The position numbers and the translations under genes were made by a program. Positions 35,966-44,663 of a stretch of DNA of 64,000 bases are shown piece after piece. Under the pieces are notes generated by a model. The model was not told the DNA's origin. It saw nothing but the letters and a program-made list of their open reading frames with translations, and did not search any database. Origin of the DNA: Olavius sp. associated proteobacterium Delta 1 (GTDB taxonomy: Bacteria; Desulfobacterota; Desulfobacteria; Desulfobacterales; JAFDCJ01); contig CACVKW010000771.1 of assembly GCA_902749685.1 (NCBI GenBank), forward strand, positions 122,689 to 186,688, written 5' to 3'. The stretch's first letter is position 1, and every line of letters starts with the position of its first letter.

Positions 35966-36158
35966 GCCGGGAGGGATAGACTTCACCTTTAGCGATAATT
36001 CATTCTCATTTAATAGATGTGAATATCATCTGGTAGGATGGGAAGTCAATCGGAATGCGAAATTACAACTCGTTAGGATTCATATCTAAGCAATAGAAAG
36101 ACAAATAATTGCGGCTGAAGCAGTGAGCATTGCGGTCGCTTTTTTCCAGGTAAAGTAC

Positions 36159-36233
36159 TCCATTTAAAAATACGTCATTTAGCCCGGCAAACAGCAAGCT
36201 GGTTAAAGCAATCAGAACGGCGGTTTTAATGAC
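36159..36233 (-). pseudogene. Possible N-terminal scrap of an EamA/DMT transporter
   Basis: The minus strand reads VIKTAVLIALTSLLFAGLND, reminiscent of the first helix of EamA-family transporters, and then loses frame. It directly follows the GHMP kinase gene. Too short to be sure. Confidence 0.2.
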
Positions 36234-36242
36234 ATTCTCCGT

Positions 36243-37175
36243 TTAATTTCCAATTCTTGCCCGGATAACTTTGTAGCCTTCCTTTTCCATGGCCACGGCT
36301 ACAGTTTGCTGAAGCTCTTCTCCAGGGGTTAACGCAACCATGTATCCGCCTCGGCCCCCACCCGTGACTTTTGCTCCCAGGGCACCCTTTTCAAGGGCCA
36401 TGTTGCAAAGGTATACCAGGGTTTCGTGGGAAAGACCCATGTCGATCAGGATTTTGTGATTTTCGGACATAATGGATCCGACTGTTTCCAATAGCCCGGT
36501 TTCAAGCGCCTTTTTCATTTCAAGTGCCTGATCGGTAATCATTTTGAGACGATTTTTAAAAAGATCAGGATCCCTATCTCTGATTTGGTCGACAAAAGCT
36601 CCCAGGGTGGACGTATCCGATGTTACCCCGCTGTTGGCCAGAACCACATCAATCGGTTCCTTGACTTTTATTCTTTCAAATTTTTTTTCATGATCTGCTA
36701 CCTGGTATAACAAAACCCCCCCATAGGTTGACGCCGTGTTGTCGACTCCGCTCGGAGTTCCATGATAGGCAAACTCACCCTCCCAGCCCACATGATTGAT
36801 CTCATCGATGGATAGGCCGAGCTTAAATTCCTCATTCAGTGCCCTGGCCAGCGAAACACAGCTGGCAGCGCTGGCTCCGACCCCGCTGCCGGCCAACAGC
36901 GTTCCACCGTATGTGATTTTAAGGGGGCTTTTTTTAACATCGATTTTCATGACTTCAAGAATCCTGTTGATGGAATCTATCTGCTGTTCTTTTTTCTTAT
37001 CCTTGTAACCCGGAACCTCATTGCGGTTGTCTTCCAGAATCCATCCTTCTGCATCTATCCTATCCACAACGGCCACGGTTTCATAGGGCAGCGCGGCGAC
37101 TATTGCCGGCACACCCCGCAATACAAACTGGTCTCCGATTAAAATGGTTTTGCCAAACCCAGCTCCTTGCGCCAT
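36243..37175 (-). CDS. GHMP kinase, mevalonate-kinase-like
   Basis: 310 aa from ATG 37175 (AGGAG seven bases upstream; a TTG two codons earlier is less likely). GHMP motifs: GDQFVLRGVPAIVAALP at the N-terminus, phosphate loop GGTLLAGSGVGASAASC near 95-110, HGTPSGVDNTASTYGG near 150 and KVTGGGRGGYMVAL near 285. The pattern is closest to mevalonate kinase. An isolated mevalonate kinase is unusual for this kind of bacterium and no other mevalonate-pathway gene is in the window, so it may phosphorylate a sugar or polyol imported by the Ugp transporter. It lies nine bases after the DHH phosphoesterase gene. Confidence 0.8.
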   Translation of the reverse strand: MAQGAGFGKTILIGDQFVLRGVPAIVAALPYETVAVVDRIDAEGWILEDNRNEVPGYKDKKKEQQIDSINRILEVMKIDVKKSPLKITYGGTLLAGSGVGASAASCVSLARALNEEFKLGLSIDEINHVGWEGEFAYHGTPSGVDNTASTYGGVLLYQVADHEKKFERIKVKEPIDVVLANSGVTSDTSTLGAFVDQIRDRDPDLFKNRLKMITDQALEMKKALETGLLETVGSIMSENHKILIDMGLSHETLVYLCNMALEKGALGAKVTGGGRGGYMVALTPGEELQQTVAVAMEKEGYKVIRARIGN

Positions 37176-37190
37176 GTTCAACTCCTTTCT

Positions 37191-38396
37191 TTATTGGTTT
37201 AGAATTTTTTCCATTTCATTAATGAGGGCCTCCTCCTTGCCAATCGAAACAGTGGTCGCAGCTGCCAGTCGGTGGCAGGCATCTGAAAATCCCCCAAGTC
37301 GGTTGGTTGCCTCGGGAAGAAATGTATTGAGAGGGGGGACCTTTTCATCCTTAATCAGTTGTTCAAGATCAGCCGGAACCCGCATCGAAATCTTAACCTC
37401 GTCAAAAGCAATGGGCCCAAATCCAGGAATTTCATTGGGAATAATTTGATACCCCGCGATGTATTTTTGGGGATCGATAAAGTTCATGTTCCTAATTTCA
37501 TAGCATAAAACTCCGATCATCTTCACGCCCATGGGAGCAAAGCGATTCGCCACGTGGATCCATTGCAGATGGGGCGTATTTTTCAATGCACCTTGCTCAA
37601 GCATTGCGATTTCGGCCGCAAAGGACTTGCGTTTAATGGCCATCAGCTTTTCCACCATCCGGTCCGACTCTGCAGACGTCCCATTTAGACAGACTACAAT
37701 CCCCATCGATGGCCCGTCCTGGTAATAGCCGACTGCCCCTAAAATATCTAAATAAGCGGTTAATTCATCGTACAATACCATGCTCTGCTTGGTTTTCAGA
37801 CGATATTGCTCACCATTGTCAGTCTCTATGACGTCCATCAACCCCTGTTGAACTGCTTCCAGTGCAGCTTCACGGTTTTGACTCACCAGCCGGCCGTCCA
37901 CAAAGAATTGGTCTCCCACAGCCCCGATGACTGCAATATGCGCCAGGTTCCGATTAGATTTATTCAGGGTTTTGGCAAACAGATAGCAGGTTGTGGAGGC
38001 GGAGATGTCTCGATCGCCTTTCAGGCCGAACAGATCAGGGTCGAGGTTATGAACTTTGGGATTGGTAGAAGCCGCCGCGACATGATGATCCAGAATCAGA
38101 GTTAAGTTTCTATCTCCATTAAGCTCTGAGAGCAGGGGTGCAATCCTGCCGGCAAAATCCGCAAAGATGAAAATGCTCCCTTGCTGTTCGTAAACCTTTT
38201 CTAAAACTGCCGGATAAGGTTTCTCCAGGCAAAAGTGCCGCACTTCAAACCCTTCGCGCTCAAAAGCACACATGAGGATCGCACCCGAGCTGAGTCCATC
38301 CGCGTCATTGTGGTGAAAAATATTCACTGTTTTGCGGGGCCATTTCATTACCTCTGTAGCTGCCTGCTCCATTGCTAGGATGAGTTGGTCATACAT
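37191..38396 (-). CDS. DHH-family phosphoesterase
   Basis: 401 aa. DHH-superfamily motifs: FHHNDADGLSSGAIL near residue 27, FADFAGRI near 80, LILDHHVAAAST (the DHH motif) near 100. The C-terminal half carries a DHHA1-like substrate domain. Relatives include archaeal RecJ-like exonucleases, oligoribonucleases and cyclic-dinucleotide hydrolases; which activity applies is open. GGTGGGAG precedes the ATG. A LacI-type operator lies 64 bp upstream (38460-38473), and the GHMP kinase follows, so this is a two-gene operon under the same regulator as the transporter. Confidence 0.82.
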   Translation of the reverse strand: MYDQLILAMEQAATEVMKWPRKTVNIFHHNDADGLSSGAILMCAFEREGFEVRHFCLEKPYPAVLEKVYEQQGSIFIFADFAGRIAPLLSELNGDRNLTLILDHHVAAASTNPKVHNLDPDLFGLKGDRDISASTTCYLFAKTLNKSNRNLAHIAVIGAVGDQFFVDGRLVSQNREAALEAVQQGLMDVIETDNGEQYRLKTKQSMVLYDELTAYLDILGAVGYYQDGPSMGIVVCLNGTSAESDRMVEKLMAIKRKSFAAEIAMLEQGALKNTPHLQWIHVANRFAPMGVKMIGVLCYEIRNMNFIDPQKYIAGYQIIPNEIPGFGPIAFDEVKISMRVPADLEQLIKDEKVPPLNTFLPEATNRLGGFSDACHRLAAATTVSIGKEEALINEMEKILNQ

Positions 38397-38459
38397 TTTA
38401 AACTCCCACCTGCTTAATTTAGTTTGATATTGTTGATAACTCTGTTCAGACCCAATTAA

Positions 38460-38473
38460 GTTTACCGCTAAAC
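38460..38473. promoter_or_regulatory. LacI-family operator in front of the DHH-kinase operon
   Basis: GTTTACCGCTAAAC, a near-perfect 14-bp palindrome, 64 bp upstream of the DHH gene start. It fits the same GTTTAnCGnTAAAC pattern as three other sites at 44351, 44405 and 47236. Confidence 0.65.
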
Positions 38474-38620
38474 TGAAACCACCATATTTCTCCTCAGCAG
38501 GTTTACTCCGGATAAGGCCTTCAAATTAGTTGGGTGATTACCCTGGTGGAGGCAACGATGTTATGCGAAGATACTCTCTTCGAGTATATTCGTTTTCGCT
38601 AAAAAATTCTGTACCGCGCT

Positions 38621-39703
38621 TCAGTCCCCAATACGATTCTCGCTTTCCTTGTCAAATAGATGCAGCTTTTCGGAAGGGACAGCCAGCGGCAATATCGTAC
38701 CTTTCGTGATGTGATGTATATCCGGCAGACGAATGGTTAAAAATGTTCCATTTTCGCCGACATGGCCATGGACAAGGGTATCGGCACCAAGTGTTTCCAC
38801 ATGATCCACTTTTATACGCATGGTACCTGCGCCTTCATCGGTTAACTTGAAATGTTCCGGCCGAATTCCTAAATTGACTTTTTGTCCGCCAAAATCGGGC
38901 AGGCCCGAATTGCTGAGTGGTAAAGTGTCGCTGCCGGGAAGTTCAACCGCCAGACCATTATTGCTTAGCTGAGCATCGAAAAAATTCATTGCCGGTGAGC
39001 CGATAAAGCCGGCCACAAACTGGGTAGCCGGCCGCTCATATACTTCCAGGGGCGAGCCGATTTGCTGCACATGACCATCCTCTAAGATGATCAACCGATC
39101 GCCGAGGGTCATGGCTTCCACCTGGTCGTGGGTGACATAAACGCTGGTGATTCCAAGGTTTTCATGAAGATTCCTGAGTTCAAGCCGCATCTGAACACGC
39201 AGTTTGGCATCCAGGTTGCTCAATGGTTCGTCAAACAGGAATACTTTGGGTTCGCGAACAATGCACCGGCCCATGGCAACCCGCTGGCGCTGACCGCCTG
39301 AGAGCTGGCGGGGCTTGCGATCCAGAAATTCGGTAAGCTCAAGAATTTCGGCCGCATTGTGCACTCTTTTCTTGATTTCGTCCTTGGGCATCTTGCGGAT
39401 TTTGAGGCCGTACGCCATGTTTTTAAAGACGGTCATATGCGGGTAAAGGGCATAGTTCTGGAAAACCATTGCAATATCACGGTCCGCCGGCTCCAATTCA
39501 TTGACGATCTTTCCATCAATGCTAATCTCGCCTTTGGTAATGACTTCAAGACCGGCAATCATGCGCAGGGCGGTGGACTTGCCACATCCGGATGGCCCTA
39601 AAATTGCCACAAACTCACCGGCTTTAATTTCACAATTGATCCCGTGAATGACCTCATTTTTGCCGAATGATTTATAGACATCCTTTAAAGTTACATTAGC
39701 CAT
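38621..39703 (-). CDS. ugpC: Ugp-type ABC transporter ATPase (UgpC/MalK family)
   Basis: 360 aa. Walker A GPSGCGKSTALRMI near residue 38, Q-loop MVFQNYALYPHM, signature LSGGQRQRVAMGR, Walker B VFLFDEPLSNLDAKL and switch VYVTHD. The C-terminal third is the TOBE/OB regulatory domain of MalK-type ATPases, ending KLHLFDKESENRIGD. It energises import through UgpA and UgpE. It is last in the ugpB-A-E-C order, ten bases after ugpE. GTAGGAG precedes the ATG. Confidence 0.92.
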   Translation of the reverse strand: MANVTLKDVYKSFGKNEVIHGINCEIKAGEFVAILGPSGCGKSTALRMIAGLEVITKGEISIDGKIVNELEPADRDIAMVFQNYALYPHMTVFKNMAYGLKIRKMPKDEIKKRVHNAAEILELTEFLDRKPRQLSGGQRQRVAMGRCIVREPKVFLFDEPLSNLDAKLRVQMRLELRNLHENLGITSVYVTHDQVEAMTLGDRLIILEDGHVQQIGSPLEVYERPATQFVAGFIGSPAMNFFDAQLSNNGLAVELPGSDTLPLSNSGLPDFGGQKVNLGIRPEHFKLTDEGAGTMRIKVDHVETLGADTLVHGHVGENGTFLTIRLPDIHHITKGTILPLAVPSEKLHLFDKESENRIGD

Positions 39704-39713
39704 AAAAATGCTC

Positions 39714-40559
39714 CTACTTCTCTGTTTCGATTAAGCCTTTAACAAACTGTCGCTGCAGGACCAGGATGACAACCACCGGTGGCAACATCGCTAGAATGGC
39801 AGTCGCCATCGTGATATTCCATTCGTTGACGGCATCCGGCACATAGAGCATGGCCTGAATGCCCATGACAATCGTGGTCATGTTCTTTTCCTGGGTGATC
39901 AAAAGCGGCCAGAGATATTGATTCCAGCCGTAAATAAAAAGAATTACACAAAGCGCTGCTATATTCGTGCGAGACAGCGGCAGCAGAATATCGAAGAAGA
40001 AACGGATTGGACCCGCGCCGTCGACCCTGGCCGCCTCGGTGAGTTCGTCAGGAACCGTTAGAAAAAATTGTCGGAAAAGAAAGGTGGCTGTGGCAGAAGC
40101 GATCAGGGGTAAGGTTAATCCCGTATAAGTATTCAAAAGACCGAGGCGGGCCACTACAGCGTAGGTGGGCAAGATACGGACTTCCACCGGCAGCATCAAC
40201 GTCATAAAAATAATCCAGAAAAACACCATCCGGAACCGAAAACGAAAATAGACGATGGCATAAGCGGAAAGGATGGAAATGGCAATTTTGCCAAAGACGA
40301 TGCCAAGCGCCATTATTAAACTATTCCACATCATTATGCCGACCGGTATCCCCCCGGTTGTCGATTTGCCCGCCTGCAAGACCGTCGTATAATTTTCAAC
40401 CAGGCTGCTTCCAAACCAGCCCTGGACCGTCATCAGTACGTCCGAAGCCTCATGGGTTGATGCCACGAAGGTAATATAGATCGGGAAGAGAACGATAATT
40501 ATAGCCAAAACCAGCACGGCATGGGTCAGGACGGTCAGAAAAGGTCGATTTTGAACCAT
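39714..40559 (-). CDS. ugpE: Ugp-type ABC transporter permease (UgpE)
   Basis: 281 aa with six membrane helices and the inner-membrane-component loop [20 protein letters not shown], the EAA motif that contacts the ATPase. FPIYITFVASTH at the N-terminus and IYGWNQYLWPLLI are typical of UgpE. It shares one base with the ugpA stop and is ten bases from ugpC. By eye about three quarters of its residues match the second ugpE at 43442. The stop is TAG. Confidence 0.92.
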   Translation of the reverse strand: MVQNRPFLTVLTHAVLVLAIIIVLFPIYITFVASTHEASDVLMTVQGWFGSSLVENYTTVLQAGKSTTGGIPVGIMMWNSLIMALGIVFGKIAISILSAYAIVYFRFRFRMVFFWIIFMTLMLPVEVRILPTYAVVARLGLLNTYTGLTLPLIASATATFLFRQFFLTVPDELTEAARVDGAGPIRFFFDILLPLSRTNIAALCVILFIYGWNQYLWPLLITQEKNMTTIVMGIQAMLYVPDAVNEWNITMATAILAMLPPVVVILVLQRQFVKGLIETEK

Positions 40560-41440
40560 TAGTATTGGACCCTCCTTTCAAGGTAGCGGAACTGAATCAC
40601 CGTCAGTGTGACGACGATTGCCATCAATACGACCGATTGGGCTGCCGAACCGCCGAGATCAAGCCCGATGAAACCGTCGCTGTAAACTTTGTAAACCAGG
40701 ATATCCGTGGCCTTGTAGGGCCCCCCCTGGGTGACGGCGTGGATGATGCCGAACGTATCGAAAAAAGCATAGACCACGTTTACCACCAGAAGAAAGAAAG
40801 TAGTTGGCGACAGTAGCGGAAAGACAATGGTCCAGAATCTTTTGGCAGGCCGGGCACCGTCGATTGCGGCGGCTTCGATCAGTGATTTGGGGATCATTTG
40901 CAGCCCGGCCAAAAAAAACAGGAAATTGTATGCAATCTGCTTCCAGGAAGCCGCGATCACAACCAGCACCATGGCTTGTCTGCCATTCAGTACATGGTTC
41001 CAATTGTAGCCCAGCGATTTGAGGGTCAGCGCCAGGATGCCGTTAGTCGGGCTGAACATAAAAAGCCACAGGACACCGGCCACGGCCGGAGCCACCGCAT
41101 AGGGCCACAGGAGGGCGGCTTTATAGACCGCGGCCCCTTTGATTACCCGGTCGGCCATCACCGCAAAAAGCAGCGCGGTTGACAGGGCCAGGAAAGAGGT
41201 CGAGACACTAAATATGGCAGTGGTTTTAAGGGAGCCCAGGTAGTGTGGATCGGAAAACAGTTCGATGAAATTATCAAACCAGACAAATTCGGAGCTCAGG
41301 CCAAAAGGATCCTCAATGAAAACTGACTGTTTCAGTGCCTGGCTCGCCGGCCAGATGAAAAAAACCAAGGTGATGGCGATTTGAGGCGTCACCAATATGT
41401 AGGGCAACCAACGGTTTTTGAATACAACACGTTTTTCCAT
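40559..41440 (-). CDS. ugpA: Ugp-type ABC transporter permease (UgpA)
   Basis: 293 aa, six membrane helices, EAA loop [20 protein letters not shown]. The N-terminal [20 protein letters not shown] is the standard start of UgpA-like permeases. It pairs with UgpE to form the channel for glycerol-3-phosphate, glycerophosphodiesters or a related solute. A 235-bp gap with a strong hairpin separates it from ugpB. Confidence 0.92.
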   Translation of the reverse strand: MEKRVVFKNRWLPYILVTPQIAITLVFFIWPASQALKQSVFIEDPFGLSSEFVWFDNFIELFSDPHYLGSLKTTAIFSVSTSFLALSTALLFAVMADRVIKGAAVYKAALLWPYAVAPAVAGVLWLFMFSPTNGILALTLKSLGYNWNHVLNGRQAMVLVVIAASWKQIAYNFLFFLAGLQMIPKSLIEAAAIDGARPAKRFWTIVFPLLSPTTFFLLVVNVVYAFFDTFGIIHAVTQGGPYKATDILVYKVYSDGFIGLDLGGSAAQSVVLMAIVVTLTVIQFRYLERRVQY

Positions 41441-41625
41441 TTTTTAAACCTAACCCGGATCCGCCGGTGGCAGAGATTAGATTGCCACAAAGGCACCAAG
41501 ACACAAAGCAAAACTTTTGGTTTATTATTATCTTTGAGTCTTTGTGTCTTAGTGGCGTAGATGTTTTTTATAAAAGTCCAAGACTTCACAACTAATAATC
41601 TAATTATTTGAAGATAAAGAGAAGC

Positions 41626-41656
41626 CCTAAGCCGCCGAAAATTCCGGCGGCTTAGG
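41626..41656 (-). terminator. Strong hairpin between ugpB and ugpA
   Basis: CCTAAGCCGCCG (41626-41637) and CGGCGGCTTAGG (41645-41656) form a perfect 12-bp stem with a 7-base loop, 20 bp after the ugpB stop. On the minus strand the following T-tract is weak (CTTCTCTTTATC). It is therefore more likely a partial terminator or an mRNA-protecting hairpin that raises binding-protein output over permeases. Confidence 0.6.
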
Positions 41657-41675
41657 TTTTATATTGCCGTAAAGG

Positions 41676-42986
41676 TTACTTGTTGGCACGTTCAAACTTG
41701 CGAAGTAATTTATTACCGCGAGACGCCGCATCGTCAAGTCCCTGTCGGGCGGTTTTCTGCCCGCCCCAGATTGCCTCGAGTTCTTCGTTGAGGATGTCAC
41801 GAATCTGCACAAAGCTGCCCAGGCGCAGGCCTTTTGAGTTTGCCGTCGGCTTGCCGCTCATCTGGACGACGGCAACGTCGCGCCCCTCGTTCTTTTCGTA
41901 GTAACCAGTGGCCTTGGTCAACTCGTAGGCGGCATTGGTGATCGGGACATAGCCGGTGTTCTGATGCCAGAATGCCTGGACAAATACATCGGACATGTAA
42001 TTCATGAACTTGGCAACGCCCTTGTAACTGGCTTTATCTCGGCCTTTGAGCACCCACAGGGTGGCGCCACCGATAATGCTGTTTTGAGGCGCGCCCTTGA
42101 CTTCCGACCAGTAAGGCAGCTGGCTGGTGCCGAATTCAAATTTAGCGGCGCTCAGCAGTCCGCCGTAATAGGCCGACGAATTCATCAGCATGGCCGCCTT
42201 GCCTTCCGAAAACAACGGGTTGCCGTCACCCCGGCGACCGCCGTATACGAAGACCTTATCTTTTTGCCAGTCGGCCAATTTCTGGATGTGTTTTACATGC
42301 AACGGGCTGTTAAAGGCGAATTCGGTATCCAACCCGGCAAAGCCGTTTTCTTTTGTGGCAAACGGAACATTGTGCCAGGCGCTGAAGTTCTCAAGCTGCA
42401 CCCAGGACTGCCAACCGGTAACAAAACCGTATTCCACGACCCCGGCCGCGATCATCTTTTTACTAAAAGATTCGACTTCCTCCCAGGTTTTTGGCGGTCT
42501 ATCGAGCCCTACCTTTTTGAAGGCCTCTTTATTCCAGAAGACAACCGGTGTGGAGCTGTTAAACGGCATTGACAACAACTTGCCGTCGGTGGTGGTATAA
42601 TATCCGATAACCGATGAAAGATAGCGGCTCTCATCAAATGGTTCACCATTTTCGGCCATCAACTGATACACCGGATAGACGGCACCCTTGGCGGCCATCA
42701 TGGTTGCCGTGCCGACTTCAAATACCTGCACGATATGGGGCCCTTTACCGGAACGAAAAGCTGCCACAGCGGCCGTCATGGTTTCGGTATAGTTGCCCTT
42801 GTAAACGGGTTTGACAACATATTCTGACTGGCTGGCGTTAAAACCGGCACATATGTCGTTGACTCTTTCACCGAGGACACCTCCCATGGCGTGCCACCAT
42901 TGGACCTCCGTGGCTGCCTGGGCTCCGCCCACGGCAATCCCCCACACCAATGCGCAAATAGCTAAAAACATAAAACATTTTTTCAT
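41676..42986 (-). CDS. ugpB: Ugp-type periplasmic solute-binding protein (UgpB)
   Basis: 436 aa. A Sec signal peptide (MKKCFMFLAICALVWGIAVG, cut after AQA at about 25), then EVQWWHAMGGVLGERVNDI, the UgpB-like start. PVVFWNKEAFKKVGLDRPPK and LWVLKGRDKASYKGVAKFM are typical cluster-1 binding-protein segments. It captures glycerol-3-phosphate, a glycerophosphodiester or a sugar in the periplasm. GGAGGGTG precedes the ATG. The genes upstream on the same strand are a ugpE remnant and the second ugpE. Confidence 0.9.
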   Translation of the reverse strand: MKKCFMFLAICALVWGIAVGGAQAATEVQWWHAMGGVLGERVNDICAGFNASQSEYVVKPVYKGNYTETMTAAVAAFRSGKGPHIVQVFEVGTATMMAAKGAVYPVYQLMAENGEPFDESRYLSSVIGYYTTTDGKLLSMPFNSSTPVVFWNKEAFKKVGLDRPPKTWEEVESFSKKMIAAGVVEYGFVTGWQSWVQLENFSAWHNVPFATKENGFAGLDTEFAFNSPLHVKHIQKLADWQKDKVFVYGGRRGDGNPLFSEGKAAMLMNSSAYYGGLLSAAKFEFGTSQLPYWSEVKGAPQNSIIGGATLWVLKGRDKASYKGVAKFMNYMSDVFVQAFWHQNTGYVPITNAAYELTKATGYYEKNEGRDVAVVQMSGKPTANSKGLRLGSFVQIRDILNEELEAIWGGQKTARQGLDDAASRGNKLLRKFERANK

Positions 42987-43055
42987 TTGACACCCTCCTT
43001 TCAGTTGTAATGATAGTGGTCGTGCAAAATGTTACAATTCAATATTTAGAACACC

Positions 43056-43313
43056 TTAGGTGTTTAATATTTTGTGAGGTCTCCCGAATGGGCTGCGTCC
43101 GGGATGTTCACCAATAACTTTTTGCAAAACCGTCCCTGTTAACAAATTGGATTTAGTAATTAACTCTGAAATGAAAATTCTCAGTGTGATGTAGATCGGA
43201 AATTTAACCATCGTAATACCCGGGATCAGGGGCACATGGTTCAGAACGCTTTGCAAAGGACGATTTTCGGACATCAGTACGACACCTTTCTACTTTAAGC
43301 TGGCGAAACTGAT
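43056..43313 (-). pseudogene. Remnants of a further ugpA-ugpE junction
   Basis: From about 43313 the minus strand reads QFRQLKVERCRTD, like the UgpA tail [11 protein letters not shown]. An open frame then begins MSENRPLQSVLNHVPLIPGI and FPIYIT, the UgpE start, and soon degenerates (LQKVIGEHPGRSPFG). AACACCT/AGGTGTT (43050-43064) forms a palindrome at the distal edge. It sits between ugpB and the second ugpE. Confidence 0.6.
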
Positions 43314-43441
43314 CTGCCTAAACCATCAAATTCGAGCAGATTAAATGCGAAGTTTGCTATTATCGGTTGAATGGGAACTTCACTGGTTTATAACCAAATT
43401 ATTTCGAATTTGACAATGTCTTTTTTTGTAAAGTATTTTTT

Positions 43442-44287
43442 TTATTTCTCTGGTTCTATAAGCCCTTTAATAAACAGGCGCTGCATAACCACCACCACGA
43501 TTACCGGCGGCAGCAATGCGAGCATGGCGGTTGCCATGACGTTGCTCCAATCCGGAATACCATCCATTACACTCAGCATCTGGGTAATGGCCATGACAAT
43601 TGTGGTCATTTCCGTATCGGTGGTGATCAAAAGCGGCCAAAGATACTGGTTCCAGCCGTAGATAAAAAGGATCACAAACAAAGCCGCTATATTTGTACGG
43701 GATAGGGGCAGCAGTACATCAAGGAAAAAACGGACAGGACCCGCACCGTCGACCCGGGCTGCTTCGGCCAGTTCGTTCGGTACGGTTAGATATAACTGAC
43801 GGAACAAAAATGTGGCCGTGGCCGAGGCGATCAACGGAAGTATCAGCCCGGTATACGAATTTAGAAGGCCAAGATCGGATACTACCTTAAACGTCGGTAG
43901 GATGCGAACTTCTACCGGCAGCATGAGAGTCATAAAAATAATCCAGAAAAAAAACTTTCTGAGGGGGAAGCGGAAATAGACGATGGCGTAAGCGGAAAGG
44001 ATGGAGATGGAAATTTTACCGACGACAATGCCAAGTGCCATTACCAGGCTGTTCCACATCATCATGCTGACCGGGGCACCCACTGAGTCGGCCTTGCCCT
44101 GTTTCAATACCCTTGAATAATTTTCAATCAGCTCATTGCCAAACAAGCCATGGACGGTTCCCAGTGCATCTTCGCTTCTGTGGGTGGAAGCCACGAACGT
44201 GATATAGATTGGAAAGATGACGACAACAATGCCCAATATCAGAATCCCATGGGTAATGACGTTTTGTAAGGGGCGGTTTTCGACCAT
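43442..44287 (-). CDS. ugpE: Second intact Ugp-type permease (UgpE paralogue)
   Basis: 281 aa, intact and clearly paralogous to UgpE at 39714: same FPIYITFVASTH start, [20 protein letters not shown] loop, and GLIEPEK end. It has no ugpA next to it, and no partner except the common operon further down. It could compete with the first UgpE for UgpA and UgpC and change specificity, or be a survivor of cassette duplication. Two LacI-type operators lie 64 and 118 bp upstream. Confidence 0.88.
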   Translation of the reverse strand: MVENRPLQNVITHGILILGIVVVIFPIYITFVASTHRSEDALGTVHGLFGNELIENYSRVLKQGKADSVGAPVSMMMWNSLVMALGIVVGKISISILSAYAIVYFRFPLRKFFFWIIFMTLMLPVEVRILPTFKVVSDLGLLNSYTGLILPLIASATATFLFRQLYLTVPNELAEAARVDGAGPVRFFLDVLLPLSRTNIAALFVILFIYGWNQYLWPLLITTDTEMTTIVMAITQMLSVMDGIPDWSNVMATAMLALLPPVIVVVVMQRLFIKGLIEPEK

Positions 44288-44350
44288 TGCAGGGACACCA
44301 AGCTGTTAATTGATAGGAAATGATGCTTATAAGTTTTGCAGGCCGGATAA

Positions 44351-44364
44351 GTTTAACGCTAAAC
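44351..44364. promoter_or_regulatory. LacI-family operator, proximal site
   Basis: GTTTAACGCTAAAC, one base pair off a perfect palindrome, 64 bp upstream of the second ugpE. It is 54 bp (centre to centre) from the next site. Between them GCCAAATAAA/TTTATTTGGC (44367-44376 and 44384-44393) is a perfect inverted repeat. Confidence 0.7.
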
Positions 44365-44404
44365 TTGCCAAATAAATTTTTGCTTTATTTGGCTGTTAGA
44401 ATTA

Positions 44405-44418
44405 GTTTAGCGCTAAAC
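44405..44418. promoter_or_regulatory. LacI-family operator, distal site
   Basis: GTTTAGCGCTAAAC, a perfect 14-bp palindrome. With the site at 44351 it may allow looping by a tetrameric LacI-type repressor over the promoter of the transporter operon. The 376-bp gap (44288-44663) shows no gene. Confidence 0.7.
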
Positions 44419-44663
44419 ATGCTGGTTGCCTATAAATCATATGCCAAAATGAATGTCAACCATTTTTTGCTTTTAGCTATAGATTATCAGAAAGAATAAT
44501 AATAAAAATGAGAATCCATGATCTGTCGCTTTACGGTTGCGGTTAAAATTCGATGGGTGTTGAAAGGGGAGCCTAGGAGGTCATTTTTGAATCTAATTAA
44601 CTGATATAAATCTTAATTTTACGTTACCCAGGGAACATGGTCTCTGGGTCGCTTTATTATATA

